Shown in pieces: positions 40,930-50,685 of a DNA stretch of 64,000 bases; the first letter of the stretch is position 1; every line of letters starts with the position of its first letter. The position numbers and the translations under genes were made by a program. The stretch is from assembly GCA_001513105.1 (NCBI GenBank), contig LFSH01000082.1, positions 29,595 through 93,594 on the forward strand, given 5' to 3'. This stretch comes from Clostridiales bacterium DTU070. Lineage in GTDB: Bacteria; Bacillota; Clostridia; DSM-8532. Below the pieces are notes generated by a model, which saw only the letters and a list, made by a program, of their open reading frames with translations, was not told the origin of the DNA and ran no database searches.

Positions 40930-42710
40930 CTTGCACCTCCGCTGACACATGCCGAGTGGCAGGCTGAATGACAGGCCGAATGGCAGGCCGAGTGGCAGGC
41001 TGAATGGCATGCGGAGTGACATGCAGAATGGCATGCATCATGGCAGGCCGAGTGGCAGGCAAAACGCCCTGTGTTTAAATCCAGGAAGGATTTATCGCTG
41101 ATATTGTCGGGATTGGCAGGAATGGATGCCTCGTACCTTTTATAATGGTTCCTGTATGATCTGTGATGTATATTATGGCGGTAATAATACCAGTGAACCC
41201 ATGTGTTTACATAATACTCCTCATCATAGATATTGTCCTCGTAAAACCAGTCTTCCTTGTTCTTCGGACCGGCACTGTCTTCAAGAATACTCTCGGTCAT
41301 CCTGTCCTGGTAAAACTTGCGGGTTGCTTCAATATCACAGTCATAGGTCTTATTCCGTACATTATCGGCAAGTACCTGCAGAATTCTCTCCACGTCCTTT
41401 TCATCCAGCTCTCCGTCGGCTGCGGCTTCATACATCATGCGTTCATATTCGTTCAGTTCCGACGACATCGGTATTTTGTCCGTCCTTCGTACACGAAGGG
41501 GATCGGCGGATAATTCCTCAAGGTATCCCTGGGCCACCAGTTTTGATAGAATGACCGAAAGAATTGTTTTATACGGCACCCCCATAAAAAGGGCAGCCTC
41601 AAATTCATCCAGATTGTCAGCAATAAGGCCTTCTTTCCTGAAAGAAGCTATTTCAATCTTAGGCGGCTCCCAGTCGGTTCTTGCCCACTGCACCTGGTCC
41701 AGTGTCTGATGGGCTTTTATCATTGACCTGTGCTTTTTGCCGACTGCGAGAAGAGTAACCAGAAACAAGGCACAAAGCGCATACATCAAAGCCGACCTGT
41801 CCGCGGATTCGTCGTATCGCCTGTAACCTGTTCTTCCGGGCATGACCGGCGGCGTGTTACCATCAGGGTAACTTACCTTACCTGTATTATCATCAAATGA
41901 GGCGCTCGAACCCGGCATTTCATTGAAAACATTTTCCGAAATGTACTGCTGGATTCGGAAATGATACTCTTTGCCCGGGTTATCCTTATGAAGCATGACC
42001 TGCACCCTGTTTACCGATTCAAGGTTTATTACACGGTAGTCAATGAGATATTCCTCGTTCATCCATTTTTCGGTGTAAAAATCATTCTCAGCAAGAAACC
42101 TCTCTATTTCCTCCCTGCCTGATGCTTCACCGTTGTATTCCAGCGGGTAGTTTATTGTAACGGTGTAATGGTCCATCGGCTCGTCCCACTTAACGGGAGC
42201 CCAGTTAAACACGACAAGTTTTTTCCCGTTATCCGAGGTTGTCCGGTTCAGATACCCTGCCTGAGCAAGGTCGGCTGCGAACCGGAATTTGTAAGTAAGG
42301 TGCTCCCCGCCGAGGCGCTGATTATTGGCATTAATTATATCGTATTTGCCTCCGCCGAGGTATACAATGTCTATTTTATGGGATGCATTGTCATCGGTTA
42401 TGACACAGGCCTCGCCGGTATAAAAAAGAGGTTCAAGCCTGTCAAAGCCTTCCATCGTAAACGCAAGCATTGTTTTGCCGGGTACCAGGTTATACCTCAC
42501 CGTATACGAAACAATGGCTTTACCGTCGGGAAACAGTATGACATCTGTTTCAACAAATCCAAGATGTGCAATTTCAGAAGCATAAATATGAGTTGGCTGA
42601 ATCAGTAAGACAAATAATATCAACCAACCCAATAAACATTTCAAAAACCGTCTTTTCATATTTCCCCTTCTACTATCAGCAAGGATGCAGGTTTTCTTTA
42701 TTTTTAACAC
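40926..42710 (-). CDS. DUF2207-like membrane protein with a C-terminal (CHSA)n Cys/His repeat tail
   Basis: Signal peptide, DUF2207-like extracytoplasmic domain, TM ([19 protein letters not shown]), cytosolic domain, then [13 protein letters not shown]...CVSGGAR. Internal Met starts (e.g. [12 protein letters not shown]) are possible. Confidence 0.88.
   Translation of the reverse strand: MLKIKKTCILADSRRGNMKRRFLKCLLGWLILFVLLIQPTHIYASEIAHLGFVETDVILFPDGKAIVSYTVRYNLVPGKTMLAFTMEGFDRLEPLFYTGEACVITDDNASHKIDIVYLGGGKYDIINANNQRLGGEHLTYKFRFAADLAQAGYLNRTTSDNGKKLVVFNWAPVKWDEPMDHYTVTINYPLEYNGEASGREEIERFLAENDFYTEKWMNEEYLIDYRVINLESVNRVQVMLHKDNPGKEYHFRIQQYISENVFNEMPGSSASFDDNTGKVSYPDGNTPPVMPGRTGYRRYDESADRSALMYALCALFLVTLLAVGKKHRSMIKAHQTLDQVQWARTDWEPPKIEIASFRKEGLIADNLDEFEAALFMGVPYKTILSVILSKLVAQGYLEELSADPLRVRRTDKIPMSSELNEYERMMYEAAADGELDEKDVERILQVLADNVRNKTYDCDIEATRKFYQDRMTESILEDSAGPKNKEDWFYEDNIYDEEYYVNTWVHWYYYRHNIHHRSYRNHYKRYEASIPANPDNISDKSFLDLNTGRFACHSACHDACHSACHSACHSACHSACHSACHSACHSACVSGGAR
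40947..41057 (-). repeat. 12-bp tandem repeat encoding nine CH(S/D)A units plus a final Cys
   Basis: Manual codon reading: CHSA-CHDA-(CHSA)x7-C; Ser, His, Cys and Ala codons vary synonymously between units. Confidence 0.95.
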
Positions 42711-42783
42711 CGAAAAATACCTGTGTTTTTAGTATAGAAGATCTTAATATATATGTCAAATAATAACACGGCATTAGCGGTTT

Positions 42784-43866
42784 TTACTTACCCAGCCTGT
42801 CCATTCGTGAGATTGCCTCCCATAAACCGTTCAGATATGCAGCACCGAGAGCCCTGTCAAACAGGCCATACCCGGGTCTTCCCTTTTCTCCCCAGATCAT
42901 TCTGCCGTGATCGGGACGTATCGGGCCATCAAAGCCGATATCATAAAAGGCTTTCATGATGTCGAACATGTCCAGGGAGCCGTCCTCCGTCCTGTGCGAA
43001 ACCTCGTCGAACCTGCCGGGCTCGTATATCTTTATATTCCTGACATGACCGAAATGAACCCTTCCCTTTGCACCAAAATACCTGATTATTTCAGGCATGT
43101 TATTTTTCGTGCCCGCTCCGAGCGAACCTGTGCAAATCGTTAACCCGTTATACGGGCTGTCAACAATATTGATAAACCTCTCCAAGTTTTCTTTCGATGT
43201 TATCAGCCTCGGCAGCCCGAATACCGACCACGGCGGGTCGTCGGGATGAATAGCCATTTTTACGTCGTACTTTTCTGCAACGGGTATAACTTCTTTCAGG
43301 AATACCTCAAGGTTTTTCCATACCCTTTCCTCATCCACGTCACTGTACAGTTCGAGAAGCCTTCTAATCTCGTTTATACGTTCGGGTTCCCAGCCCGACA
43401 GAACAAAACCGTTGGACTGGCTGGTCATTTCATCGAACATCTCTGACGGGTTGATCTTTTTTATGATTTCTTCGTCATAGGACATGGTGTTTGAACCATC
43501 TGGCAGTACCTTTTCAAGGTCGGTGCGCAGCCAGTCAAAAACAGGCATGAAGTTATAGCATACAAGTTTTATGCCCGCTTCACCCAGGTTTCTAAGGGTC
43601 TGTTTATAATTCTCAATGTACTTTTCCGCATCGGGTGTTCCGAGCTTGATATCCTCATGCACGTTTACGCTTTCTATTCCTTCGAGAGTAAGGCCTTCCT
43701 TTTCAATCTCATCCTTTAATTCAAGAATCCTGTCCACCGGCCATACCTCTCCGGCAGGTATATCATACAGTGACGATATTACTCCTGTTACACCCGGGAT
43801 TTGGCGAATCTGCCGCAGAGTTATGTTATCCAGTTTGTTTCCGTACCATCTCAGGGTCATTTTCAT
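42784..43866 (-). CDS. uxuA: Mannonate dehydratase
   Basis: MKMTLRWYGNKLDNITLRQIRQIPGVTGVISSLYDIPAGEVW ... MAIHPDDPPWSVFGLPRLI ... RPDHGRMIWGE. Confidence 0.97.
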   Translation of the reverse strand: MKMTLRWYGNKLDNITLRQIRQIPGVTGVISSLYDIPAGEVWPVDRILELKDEIEKEGLTLEGIESVNVHEDIKLGTPDAEKYIENYKQTLRNLGEAGIKLVCYNFMPVFDWLRTDLEKVLPDGSNTMSYDEEIIKKINPSEMFDEMTSQSNGFVLSGWEPERINEIRRLLELYSDVDEERVWKNLEVFLKEVIPVAEKYDVKMAIHPDDPPWSVFGLPRLITSKENLERFINIVDSPYNGLTICTGSLGAGTKNNMPEIIRYFGAKGRVHFGHVRNIKIYEPGRFDEVSHRTEDGSLDMFDIMKAFYDIGFDGPIRPDHGRMIWGEKGRPGYGLFDRALGAAYLNGLWEAISRMDRLGK

Positions 43867-44045
43867 GTGTATATCACCTCTTTTTTACCGGTTATCAGTC
43901 CGCAATAATTTATATATTACCATTATTTCCCGCTGTTTCAACATGTTTTTGCAAAAAAGTACAGGGCGTTTTGCAATGCACAGCCCTGGCTGATGCCCCG
44001 GTAAACGTTGACAGGGTCAATAAGGCCCTGATTTTCAAAAACCGT

Positions 44046-44570
44046 TCATGCCGGGTTTTTCTTAACCTCATCCAAAGCCTTCTCATAGGCTTCCATTGTT
44101 TTTTTGTCAAAGCAGACGATAATCACCGTGTCAATACCGGAGTGCTCCTTCAGAAACCCGGCTATCCCGGATACGGCAATTTTCGCGGCCCGCTCCACGG
44201 GGAACCGGTATGCACCCGTACTGATTGACGGAAAGGCAATTGTTTTTATTCCGTTCTCCACTGCCAGCTGCAGAGAATTTCTGTAGCAGGACGCAAGCAG
44301 CATGTCTTCGTTGTGCTCACCGCCGCGCCAGACCGGGCCTACGGTATGTATAACATATTTTGCGGGCAGCCTGTACCCCTTCGTAATTTTCGCCTGCCCT
44401 GTCTCACAGCCTTTTAGCCCGATGCATTCCTTCAGGAGTTCCGGACCTGCCGCCCTGTGGATCGCGCCGTCCACCCCTCCGCCTCCGAGCAGGGTCTTGT
44501 TTGCCGCATTAACAATGGCATCGGCTTCGATTTTTGTAATGTCGCCCAAAACTACTCTAATGCGTTCCAT
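44046..44570 (-). CDS. Macro-domain ADP-ribose-binding / O-acetyl-ADP-ribose deacetylase-like protein
   Basis: [41 protein letters not shown] ... [13 protein letters not shown]. Confidence 0.96.
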   Translation of the reverse strand: MERIRVVLGDITKIEADAIVNAANKTLLGGGGVDGAIHRAAGPELLKECIGLKGCETGQAKITKGYRLPAKYVIHTVGPVWRGGEHNEDMLLASCYRNSLQLAVENGIKTIAFPSISTGAYRFPVERAAKIAVSGIAGFLKEHSGIDTVIIVCFDKKTMEAYEKALDEVKKNPA

Positions 44571-44585
44571 AACATCTCCCTTTCC

Positions 44586-45485
44586 TTAAGACTTTCTTTC
44601 ACTGATTTTGTCGTTCATGTTCAGTGCGCCGTACAGCAAAGGTGCTTTCTCATCATGAAGGCGTATATTTTTCAGAACCATATCCCTGCTGAAGTTTGCA
44701 TAACAATACCGGCAGCCATGCCTGCATGTATTATAGGCACCGATGTCCACACTTTTAACACAGCCGCATGCCGGCCTCTGGCCGGGGTCTTTCTTACACG
44801 TGATTCTCTTTCCGGTTATTTTTGATATAAGCTCGCCGTCTATGCAGCTGCCGTGCTTTATATTATATCTGCTTAGGTCAATGTTTTCAGAACATGTAAC
44901 CACCTGAATGCCGTACCTTGAGGCAGCTACTGAAAAACTATACGCTATCTCTTCAACGACGCCGCTATCAAGCGGAAGCAGGTTTATTCCCTTCATGTGT
45001 CTTTCGGCCTTTTTATACAGGTCCATAAAGCTGATTATACACTTTTCGGTATACCCGCTCAGCTTTTCAGCCAGAACACCGAACCATTTTACATGGTATT
45101 CTGCACTGAAATGATCAGTTAAAAGTATCGGATCATACCTCCACACAACCCTTTCCTTCCCGATCATTTCCGAAAGTTTTTTAAAGACCGAAACTATGTG
45201 TTTTTTCCCGGGTATGCCAGGTTCAATACTTTTATCATAGGAGGTCAGCGTAAACTGAAAGTAATAGTTATAATTATTCAGCTCCTGAATCCTGCTCAGC
45301 ATGGGCCCGGGATTTTTGGTCCAGAAAACAATGCAGTCCACGGCTCCAGGCGAAAGATCAACCCTGCTTACCTGGTGTATGTTCATAGGGTTTCTCACCA
45401 GGACATAGCCTTCATGTATCCTGTTAAAAAACCACCCGGAATAAAATGCGGGGATATCGGTTCTTCTGCTTGCACTGATAATCAT
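44586..45485 (-). CDS. DUF1848 family protein, putative Fe-S
   Basis: MIISASRRTDIPAFYSGWFFNRIHEGYVLVRNPMN..., FWTKNP, C-terminal CxxxCxYCYANF. Confidence 0.92.
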   Translation of the reverse strand: MIISASRRTDIPAFYSGWFFNRIHEGYVLVRNPMNIHQVSRVDLSPGAVDCIVFWTKNPGPMLSRIQELNNYNYYFQFTLTSYDKSIEPGIPGKKHIVSVFKKLSEMIGKERVVWRYDPILLTDHFSAEYHVKWFGVLAEKLSGYTEKCIISFMDLYKKAERHMKGINLLPLDSGVVEEIAYSFSVAASRYGIQVVTCSENIDLSRYNIKHGSCIDGELISKITGKRITCKKDPGQRPACGCVKSVDIGAYNTCRHGCRYCYANFSRDMVLKNIRLHDEKAPLLYGALNMNDKISERKS

Positions 45486-45679
45486 AATGAAATCCTTCTA
45501 TCCCGAATAAATTTCCTTGTTTGCCGTTGGCCGGACAGTTCCAGGTATCCTGTGCAGGTTTTTCAGCAGCACGTTCTGTCAATTTATTATACCAGACCTG
45601 GTGCTTTACTGCATTTACATGTTTAAACCCTTAATTTCTCCAGTAATAGACATAATTTAGCCCCGGATGTTATAATATA

Positions 45680-45691
45680 ACGTTATAACGT
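45680..45691. promoter_or_regulatory. Palindromic operator candidate upstream of the HindIII-like gene
   Basis: Perfect 12-bp palindrome ACGTTATAACGT overlapping a second one, TATAACGTTATA (45676-45687). Confidence 0.4.
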
Positions 45692-45736
45692 ATGTTCTAC
45701 GTCAATATAGATATTTAATACAGGGGGGACATAAAT

Positions 45737-46690
45737 ATGCCGAAGGATTTTTTCCTGCTGCAGAATTATGTTAATAAAGCGTTTGAAAGCCATTCATATA
45801 TTGACCACGAGAAAATATCCAGAAAGTTTATGAATATGCTGAGTGAGGATTTTGACGACGAAAGGTTCGAAAATCTTCTAAAATTCGCAGGCTACATTCC
45901 TGATTTATACCCCAATGATTCAAGCGAAGAAGTGTTATACTCCAAACTTGTTGAGAGCCTGGTCTGTGAATGGTCAAGGCGCATGGGATATTCGGCTGAA
46001 CTGATAAAACAGAAATCAAGCATGGAAGATGTGAAGATAATCATCGATAACAAGGTGATTGTGTGCGACGCCAAGAGTTTCAGGCTTGGAAGAAGCCAGC
46101 AGGCGCCGAATGCGAAAGACTTCCTTAAGCTGGAGGACGTGCGGAAATGGATGGACAGGTATAAAAATGCAATCGGCGGGCTCGTAACCTATCCCGATAC
46201 CCACGAATGGAAGTCAGGCAGCGATATATACCAGTACTGCAGTACGAAAGAGGTACCCACAGTTATGCTTCCATACAAATACCTTGCGTATATTCTCAAT
46301 AACAGGGACAGGTTTAACCCGTCCGACCTGCTTGAATTATGGGACTATGATGAAATCTTCCCCGGCAAGCTGCCAAAGAACATGGAGGGCGGCAATAAGG
46401 CAGCTTACTGGAAAAGAATCAATAAGGCAATACTTAGAATCACCCGGACAGATGAAAGGTATTTCTCAGGGTATATGCAAAAAGCCGATGAGCTTATCAG
46501 GGAGTGCATTGCCGCAAACCTTGAAATGCTTGAAAATTTAAGAAAGGACATTATCAGGGATATTAAGAAAGCAATCGCCGCTGAAAACGATATTGAGAAA
46601 CTGAAAAAGGATATCATAGAATACAGGACTAAAACCGAGACAGATTCATACGACAAGCTTATAAAAAGGATAAAAAACTTTCGCCTGTGA
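45737..46690 (+). CDS. HindIII-family type II restriction endonuclease
   Basis: CDAKSFRLGRSQQAPNAKDFLKLEDVRKW matches my recollection of the HindIII catalytic segment (ADAKSFRLSRTAKNQKDFKVKALSEWR); similar overall architecture. Confidence 0.85.
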   Translation: MPKDFFLLQNYVNKAFESHSYIDHEKISRKFMNMLSEDFDDERFENLLKFAGYIPDLYPNDSSEEVLYSKLVESLVCEWSRRMGYSAELIKQKSSMEDVKIIIDNKVIVCDAKSFRLGRSQQAPNAKDFLKLEDVRKWMDRYKNAIGGLVTYPDTHEWKSGSDIYQYCSTKEVPTVMLPYKYLAYILNNRDRFNPSDLLELWDYDEIFPGKLPKNMEGGNKAAYWKRINKAILRITRTDERYFSGYMQKADELIRECIAANLEMLENLRKDIIRDIKKAIAAENDIEKLKKDIIEYRTKTETDSYDKLIKRIKNFRL

Positions 46691-46699
46691 ACAGTCCGA

Positions 46700-46735
46700 A
46701 AAAGCCGGCATAAACCAGTTTATGCCGGCTTTGTT
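46700..46735. terminator. Bidirectional terminator between convergent REase and MTase genes
   Basis: AAAGCCGGCATAAA-ccag-TTTATGCCGGCTTT perfect stem. Confidence 0.9.
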
Positions 46736-46736
46736 G

Positions 46737-48899
46737 TCATAGCGAGTCCCTTATTTTTATATTGAATGAAGGAAAATAGTCCATTATCAGCTTTGAAAGC
46801 CGTATTATGGCTTCTTTATCGTCTTTCACCCCGTTTACCTTTTTTGCGTTCGCAATCATTCCAACCGAATAAGCAAGCGTTGCCATTGCAGCGTCGGATT
46901 CGTTCCAGCCCGATTTGTTCATCAGCTGCATTCCGAATACATCAATTATGTTTATTGTTTTTTCCATTATATCCCGGAAGCAGATTTCCTTCTTATCTTC
47001 GGCTGTTTTTCTCGCAACAAATGCCATACATGTATTAACCGCCTCGGACAAAACGGCTCTCGGCCGCCCTTTTCTTTCAATACTCAACGGTTGTATGCTT
47101 GTTATAACAAAAGGTGATTTCCTGTACGCATGGACAACGGCATCCCACCCGTTGACAGAACTATGGGAATAGATAAATGAAAACACTCCGTTATCCTTTA
47201 ATACCCTTGCTGCTTCGCAGAAAGCCTTCTCCAGTTCATTACAGTATTTTTCGTGGGCTTTCTCAGCGCTCTCGTTTCTGACAGATGAAGCAACCAGTTC
47301 ATATTCATAATCAGTTTTATCACTTCCGAACAGTTCAGGTTCTATAACTTCCAGTACGCCTTTCTTCCATGCATAAAAGAAATCCGCAAGTATCGAATAG
47401 TAGATATTGTCATAATATGGGGGATCGGTAACTATTGCATCGAAATATTTATCCTCGAAGGGCAGTTCCTGCGCCGGTGCTTTTTGTACCGAAACCTTTC
47501 CCTTGCTGCATTCAAAGGTTCTTACTCCCTTAATTATCCTGTCAAGTTTGTCCCAAAGGTTCGCAGGCCCTTTAAGCACCTGGTCGGTTTCGGCATAGTC
47601 CCACAGCATCGCAACACCCGGGCCGCAAAAGGCCCTTCCGACCTGTTCGTTCTGAGGTATCCACATCGAAAGCCTGCAGTTCCAGTCCACCACCTGGTCA
47701 ATCAGGCTTGACAATACACCCGTTGCAAACCTGGCCATGGCGGGCTCATATTTGGAAACCAGCCTTTTATATTCATCCCTCAGTATCCTGATTAAATACA
47801 GCAAAACCAGGCGCTGGCGGCGGTTAAGGAAATCCGCATGTGTTTCTATCCCGTAAAGTGCCGGATTAACAATCCCGGACCACCTGGGAAGCTCCGATGC
47901 CGGAAGTTTAAAGTCCATTGAATCCAGCAATTCCTTTTCCTTTGCTCCCATTTCAGGGATACCTGGGACAGCTTTCTCTTCCACCGTATAGAAACTTTTT
48001 CCCACTCCCCTTTTGCCTGAAATGACAGCCACGAGTGTATCTTCACAATTCCTTATGCTGACTTTTTCGTGTCTCCTGCCGCATTTCGGGCAGACTGCAT
48101 GACCTGCATGATTTATCCAGTTGGACGGGAAGGTATAATCAGGACCAACCTCACGGATATCAATTTTCTGCCCTTCATCTTCATTTACCAGGACAAACGA
48201 CAGGCGTTTTCCCTTTTTCTTCGTAAGCCACGGACGCTTAGCCAGGTAGAACCTGTAACCGCATTCTTCGCACTGCATGGAATATGTCCAGAGATATCCG
48301 AATACGTCTTCGCCGTATTTCTCCCTTAACGGAAACAGCCATCTGGTTTCTTCCTTAAGCTCATTCAGTATTTTCCTTCCCGAGTCTTCAATAATCTTCC
48401 CGGCCTCATTAATGTCCATCCCGTCGGAGTACACCATATTGCATTTTTGAATGAATACCGACATTTCATTCGCGTCTATCGAATATGTATCCAGGCCCAT
48501 TTTCTTTGCTTCAAATGGTATTGTCCCGCCTCCGCCGAACATATCAAGAACTTTAGGCGGTTCACAATACCCTTCCTTTATCATTTCAGCCGCCTCCGCA
48601 ATGGCATCGGCATCATTGTTTACCGCCAGCCTGGCCATCAGGTCCACTGCCTTTAACGAAGTATTCCTGCAAACAGATGCAAAAACCAGCGCCCGCATCG
48701 CACTGTGTGGCCTTCTTGCCCACCAGACGTGAATTGTATGGGATGTTTCACCCCTTCTGTATCTTTCGTTATAACCGGCCACAGAAGCCTCGTAATGAAG
48801 CATTCCTGCATCAATCAGCCGTTTTTCAGCACCGGAAGGAATATTCATTATTTGGGGACTTGCAAATACCGTATCCTCCGGTTTTGAATTATTTATCAT
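46737..48899 (-). CDS. DUF1156 / COG1743-type DNA methylase
   Basis: GETSHTIHVWWARRPHSAMRALVFAS (DUF1156), VLDMFGGGGTIPFEAKKMG, AIVTDPPYYDNIYYSILADFFY. Confidence 0.92.
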   Translation of the reverse strand: MINNSKPEDTVFASPQIMNIPSGAEKRLIDAGMLHYEASVAGYNERYRRGETSHTIHVWWARRPHSAMRALVFASVCRNTSLKAVDLMARLAVNNDADAIAEAAEMIKEGYCEPPKVLDMFGGGGTIPFEAKKMGLDTYSIDANEMSVFIQKCNMVYSDGMDINEAGKIIEDSGRKILNELKEETRWLFPLREKYGEDVFGYLWTYSMQCEECGYRFYLAKRPWLTKKKGKRLSFVLVNEDEGQKIDIREVGPDYTFPSNWINHAGHAVCPKCGRRHEKVSIRNCEDTLVAVISGKRGVGKSFYTVEEKAVPGIPEMGAKEKELLDSMDFKLPASELPRWSGIVNPALYGIETHADFLNRRQRLVLLYLIRILRDEYKRLVSKYEPAMARFATGVLSSLIDQVVDWNCRLSMWIPQNEQVGRAFCGPGVAMLWDYAETDQVLKGPANLWDKLDRIIKGVRTFECSKGKVSVQKAPAQELPFEDKYFDAIVTDPPYYDNIYYSILADFFYAWKKGVLEVIEPELFGSDKTDYEYELVASSVRNESAEKAHEKYCNELEKAFCEAARVLKDNGVFSFIYSHSSVNGWDAVVHAYRKSPFVITSIQPLSIERKGRPRAVLSEAVNTCMAFVARKTAEDKKEICFRDIMEKTINIIDVFGMQLMNKSGWNESDAAMATLAYSVGMIANAKKVNGVKDDKEAIIRLSKLIMDYFPSFNIKIRDSL

Positions 48900-49165
48900 T
48901 ATTCACACTCCACTTTCAGTTTATTTTTATCTTCCAGTTTCAGCACATAAAACTTCGCATCTTCCGGTAATGCCCTTGTAAATTTATATCCCAGGGAAAT
49001 CCTGTAATACTTCCGGTCAATTTTCTTCTCACCGAGGTAAAAGCCGTTAAGGTAAACCTTAACGGTTGTCAGCCCGTCAAGCATCTTCTCAACCTCCGGA
49101 TTTTTGCTCCTGTTCCAGATAATATAGCCAAACCGTCTTGCACTTTTTGTTATTGGCAGTACCAT
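48899..49165 (-). CDS. Small hypothetical protein coupled to the DUF1156 methylase
   Basis: 88 aa; stop overlaps the methylase ATG by one base (TAATG). Confidence 0.7.
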   Translation of the reverse strand: MVLPITKSARRFGYIIWNRSKNPEVEKMLDGLTTVKVYLNGFYLGEKKIDRKYYRISLGYKFTRALPEDAKFYVLKLEDKNKLKVECE

Positions 49166-49411
49166 GGCATTACCTCCCTGATTTCATATTATAACAACGA
49201 AAGCTTTAATTCAAGCTTTTGCTGTTAAGATAAAATCAAGCACCCTAACGATTTCATGATATTATCTGCGAAACCATCATCTTTACGCATGGATACGGCT
49301 CTGACCGCTTTAGCTTACTGCTGTACAACAGCCTGTTGTTTCTGCAGAAATTTTATGTTTTATGATGATTTTTGAAAAATAGAACATGTAAACTCTTCCC
49401 TACAATAAATA

Positions 49412-49468
49412 TCATGGGTAAAAAATCGAAAAAATTACCCACGTTTTTATTACGTGGGTAGTTGTTAC
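49412..49468 (-). repeat. 57-bp direct repeat copy A, downstream of fic; terminator-like on the minus strand
   Basis: TCATGGGTAAAAAATCGAAAAAATTACCCACGTTTTTATTACGTGGGTAGTTGTTAC; identical to copy B. Confidence 0.95.
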
Positions 49469-49556
49469 CCATTTGCTTCCTTTGTTACACTTTAAGGTAA
49501 CAACTCATATATCCGTTATGAATAATTTTACGAGTCACCCGTATAAAAACCTGGTT

Positions 49557-50630
49557 TTATCTTTCCAAACCGGCTTGCTTAACAACTTCGAATAAACGCT
49601 TATTCAGAAAAATTCTTTCCTTACCGATTTTTTGAGATATTAAAAATCCTTTTTCTACAAGCGATGATAAATAGTTTGACGCGGTCTTCCTTGTAACGTT
49701 AAGCCCTTTTTCAATATATGCAATTTTGGTATAAAATTCATAGAAGAGCAGGTCTACAAGTTCCCTTGAATATATTTGAGGTAATTTATTTCGAATGTCT
49801 TCCGAGGTTTTCTCCAGGACATCCCTGATTTTCTTTACAAGCAGTAAAGTCTCCTCCGCAGTCTGTTCTATGCCCTCAAGAATAAACAGTATCCATTCCT
49901 CCCAGTTGCCTTTTGTCCGTACTTCCTGCAACAGCCTGTAATATGCCGTTTTATTGCGTATTATATACTTGCTCAGGTAAAGAATTGGACTATCCAGTAA
50001 GTCCTTCAGGATAAGGTACAATACATTAATAATTCTTCCTGTTCTTCCGTTGCCATCATAAAAAGGGTGTATTGCCTCAAACTGATAATGTATGACTGCC
50101 AGCTTAATGAGAGGGTCAACATTGTCATAATCTTCATTTATATACTTCTCGAGGTTATCCATTAAGGTTAATATTTCCTTTTCTCCGCTTGGAGGAGTGT
50201 ATATCACTTCACCCGTTGCTTCATTTCTGAGTACAGTAACCGGAAGTTTTCTGATTCCTGCACGGTTTTTAACAATTAATTGCTGGATTTCTATAACCAT
50301 ATTAGTTGTAAAAAACTGTTTTTCCTTCACCAGTTCATAACCATGCCAGAGTGCAGTCCTGTAACTTACAACTTCTTTGGCTGCCGGATTACTGTAATTT
50401 TCCTGGGACATCGCTTTAAACAATTCATCATGTGTAGTTATAATATTCTCAATTTCAGAACTGTCCTTGGCTTCATTAATAGTTACAGCATTTATAAGAA
50501 TATTTTTATTCGGTATCATGCTCGCATATCCTTTGAATTCTGCCAGTGCTCTATGTGCCCTTGCAAGCTGTTTTAATACCCTTATGGTTTCAAGTTCTGC
50601 ATCCGGAGGTAAAAGTTTTACATCAGCCAT
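49557..50630 (-). CDS. Fic/DOC family protein with C-terminal wHTH
   Basis: HPFYDGNGRTGRIINVLYL Fic motif; N-term MADVKLLPPDAE; C-term NVTRKTASNYLSSLVEKGFLISQKIGKERIFLN wHTH. RBS GGGGTGATTAGT-ATG. Confidence 0.95.
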   Translation of the reverse strand: MADVKLLPPDAELETIRVLKQLARAHRALAEFKGYASMIPNKNILINAVTINEAKDSSEIENIITTHDELFKAMSQENYSNPAAKEVVSYRTALWHGYELVKEKQFFTTNMVIEIQQLIVKNRAGIRKLPVTVLRNEATGEVIYTPPSGEKEILTLMDNLEKYINEDYDNVDPLIKLAVIHYQFEAIHPFYDGNGRTGRIINVLYLILKDLLDSPILYLSKYIIRNKTAYYRLLQEVRTKGNWEEWILFILEGIEQTAEETLLLVKKIRDVLEKTSEDIRNKLPQIYSRELVDLLFYEFYTKIAYIEKGLNVTRKTASNYLSSLVEKGFLISQKIGKERIFLNKRLFEVVKQAGLER

Positions 50631-50685
50631 ACTAATCACCCCATATAAGCAAATTATATATGCAATCTTTTCCTGCATCAATATT

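Noticed and set aside
40947-41057. Short tandem repeats as a CRISPR array
   Set aside because: 12-bp units with no spacers, in frame with a coding region.
38558-42710. Classical lasso peptide or lanthipeptide cluster
   Set aside because: No lanthipeptide synthetase, transglutaminase-like protease or asparagine-synthetase-like cyclase; only radical SAM chemistry is supported.
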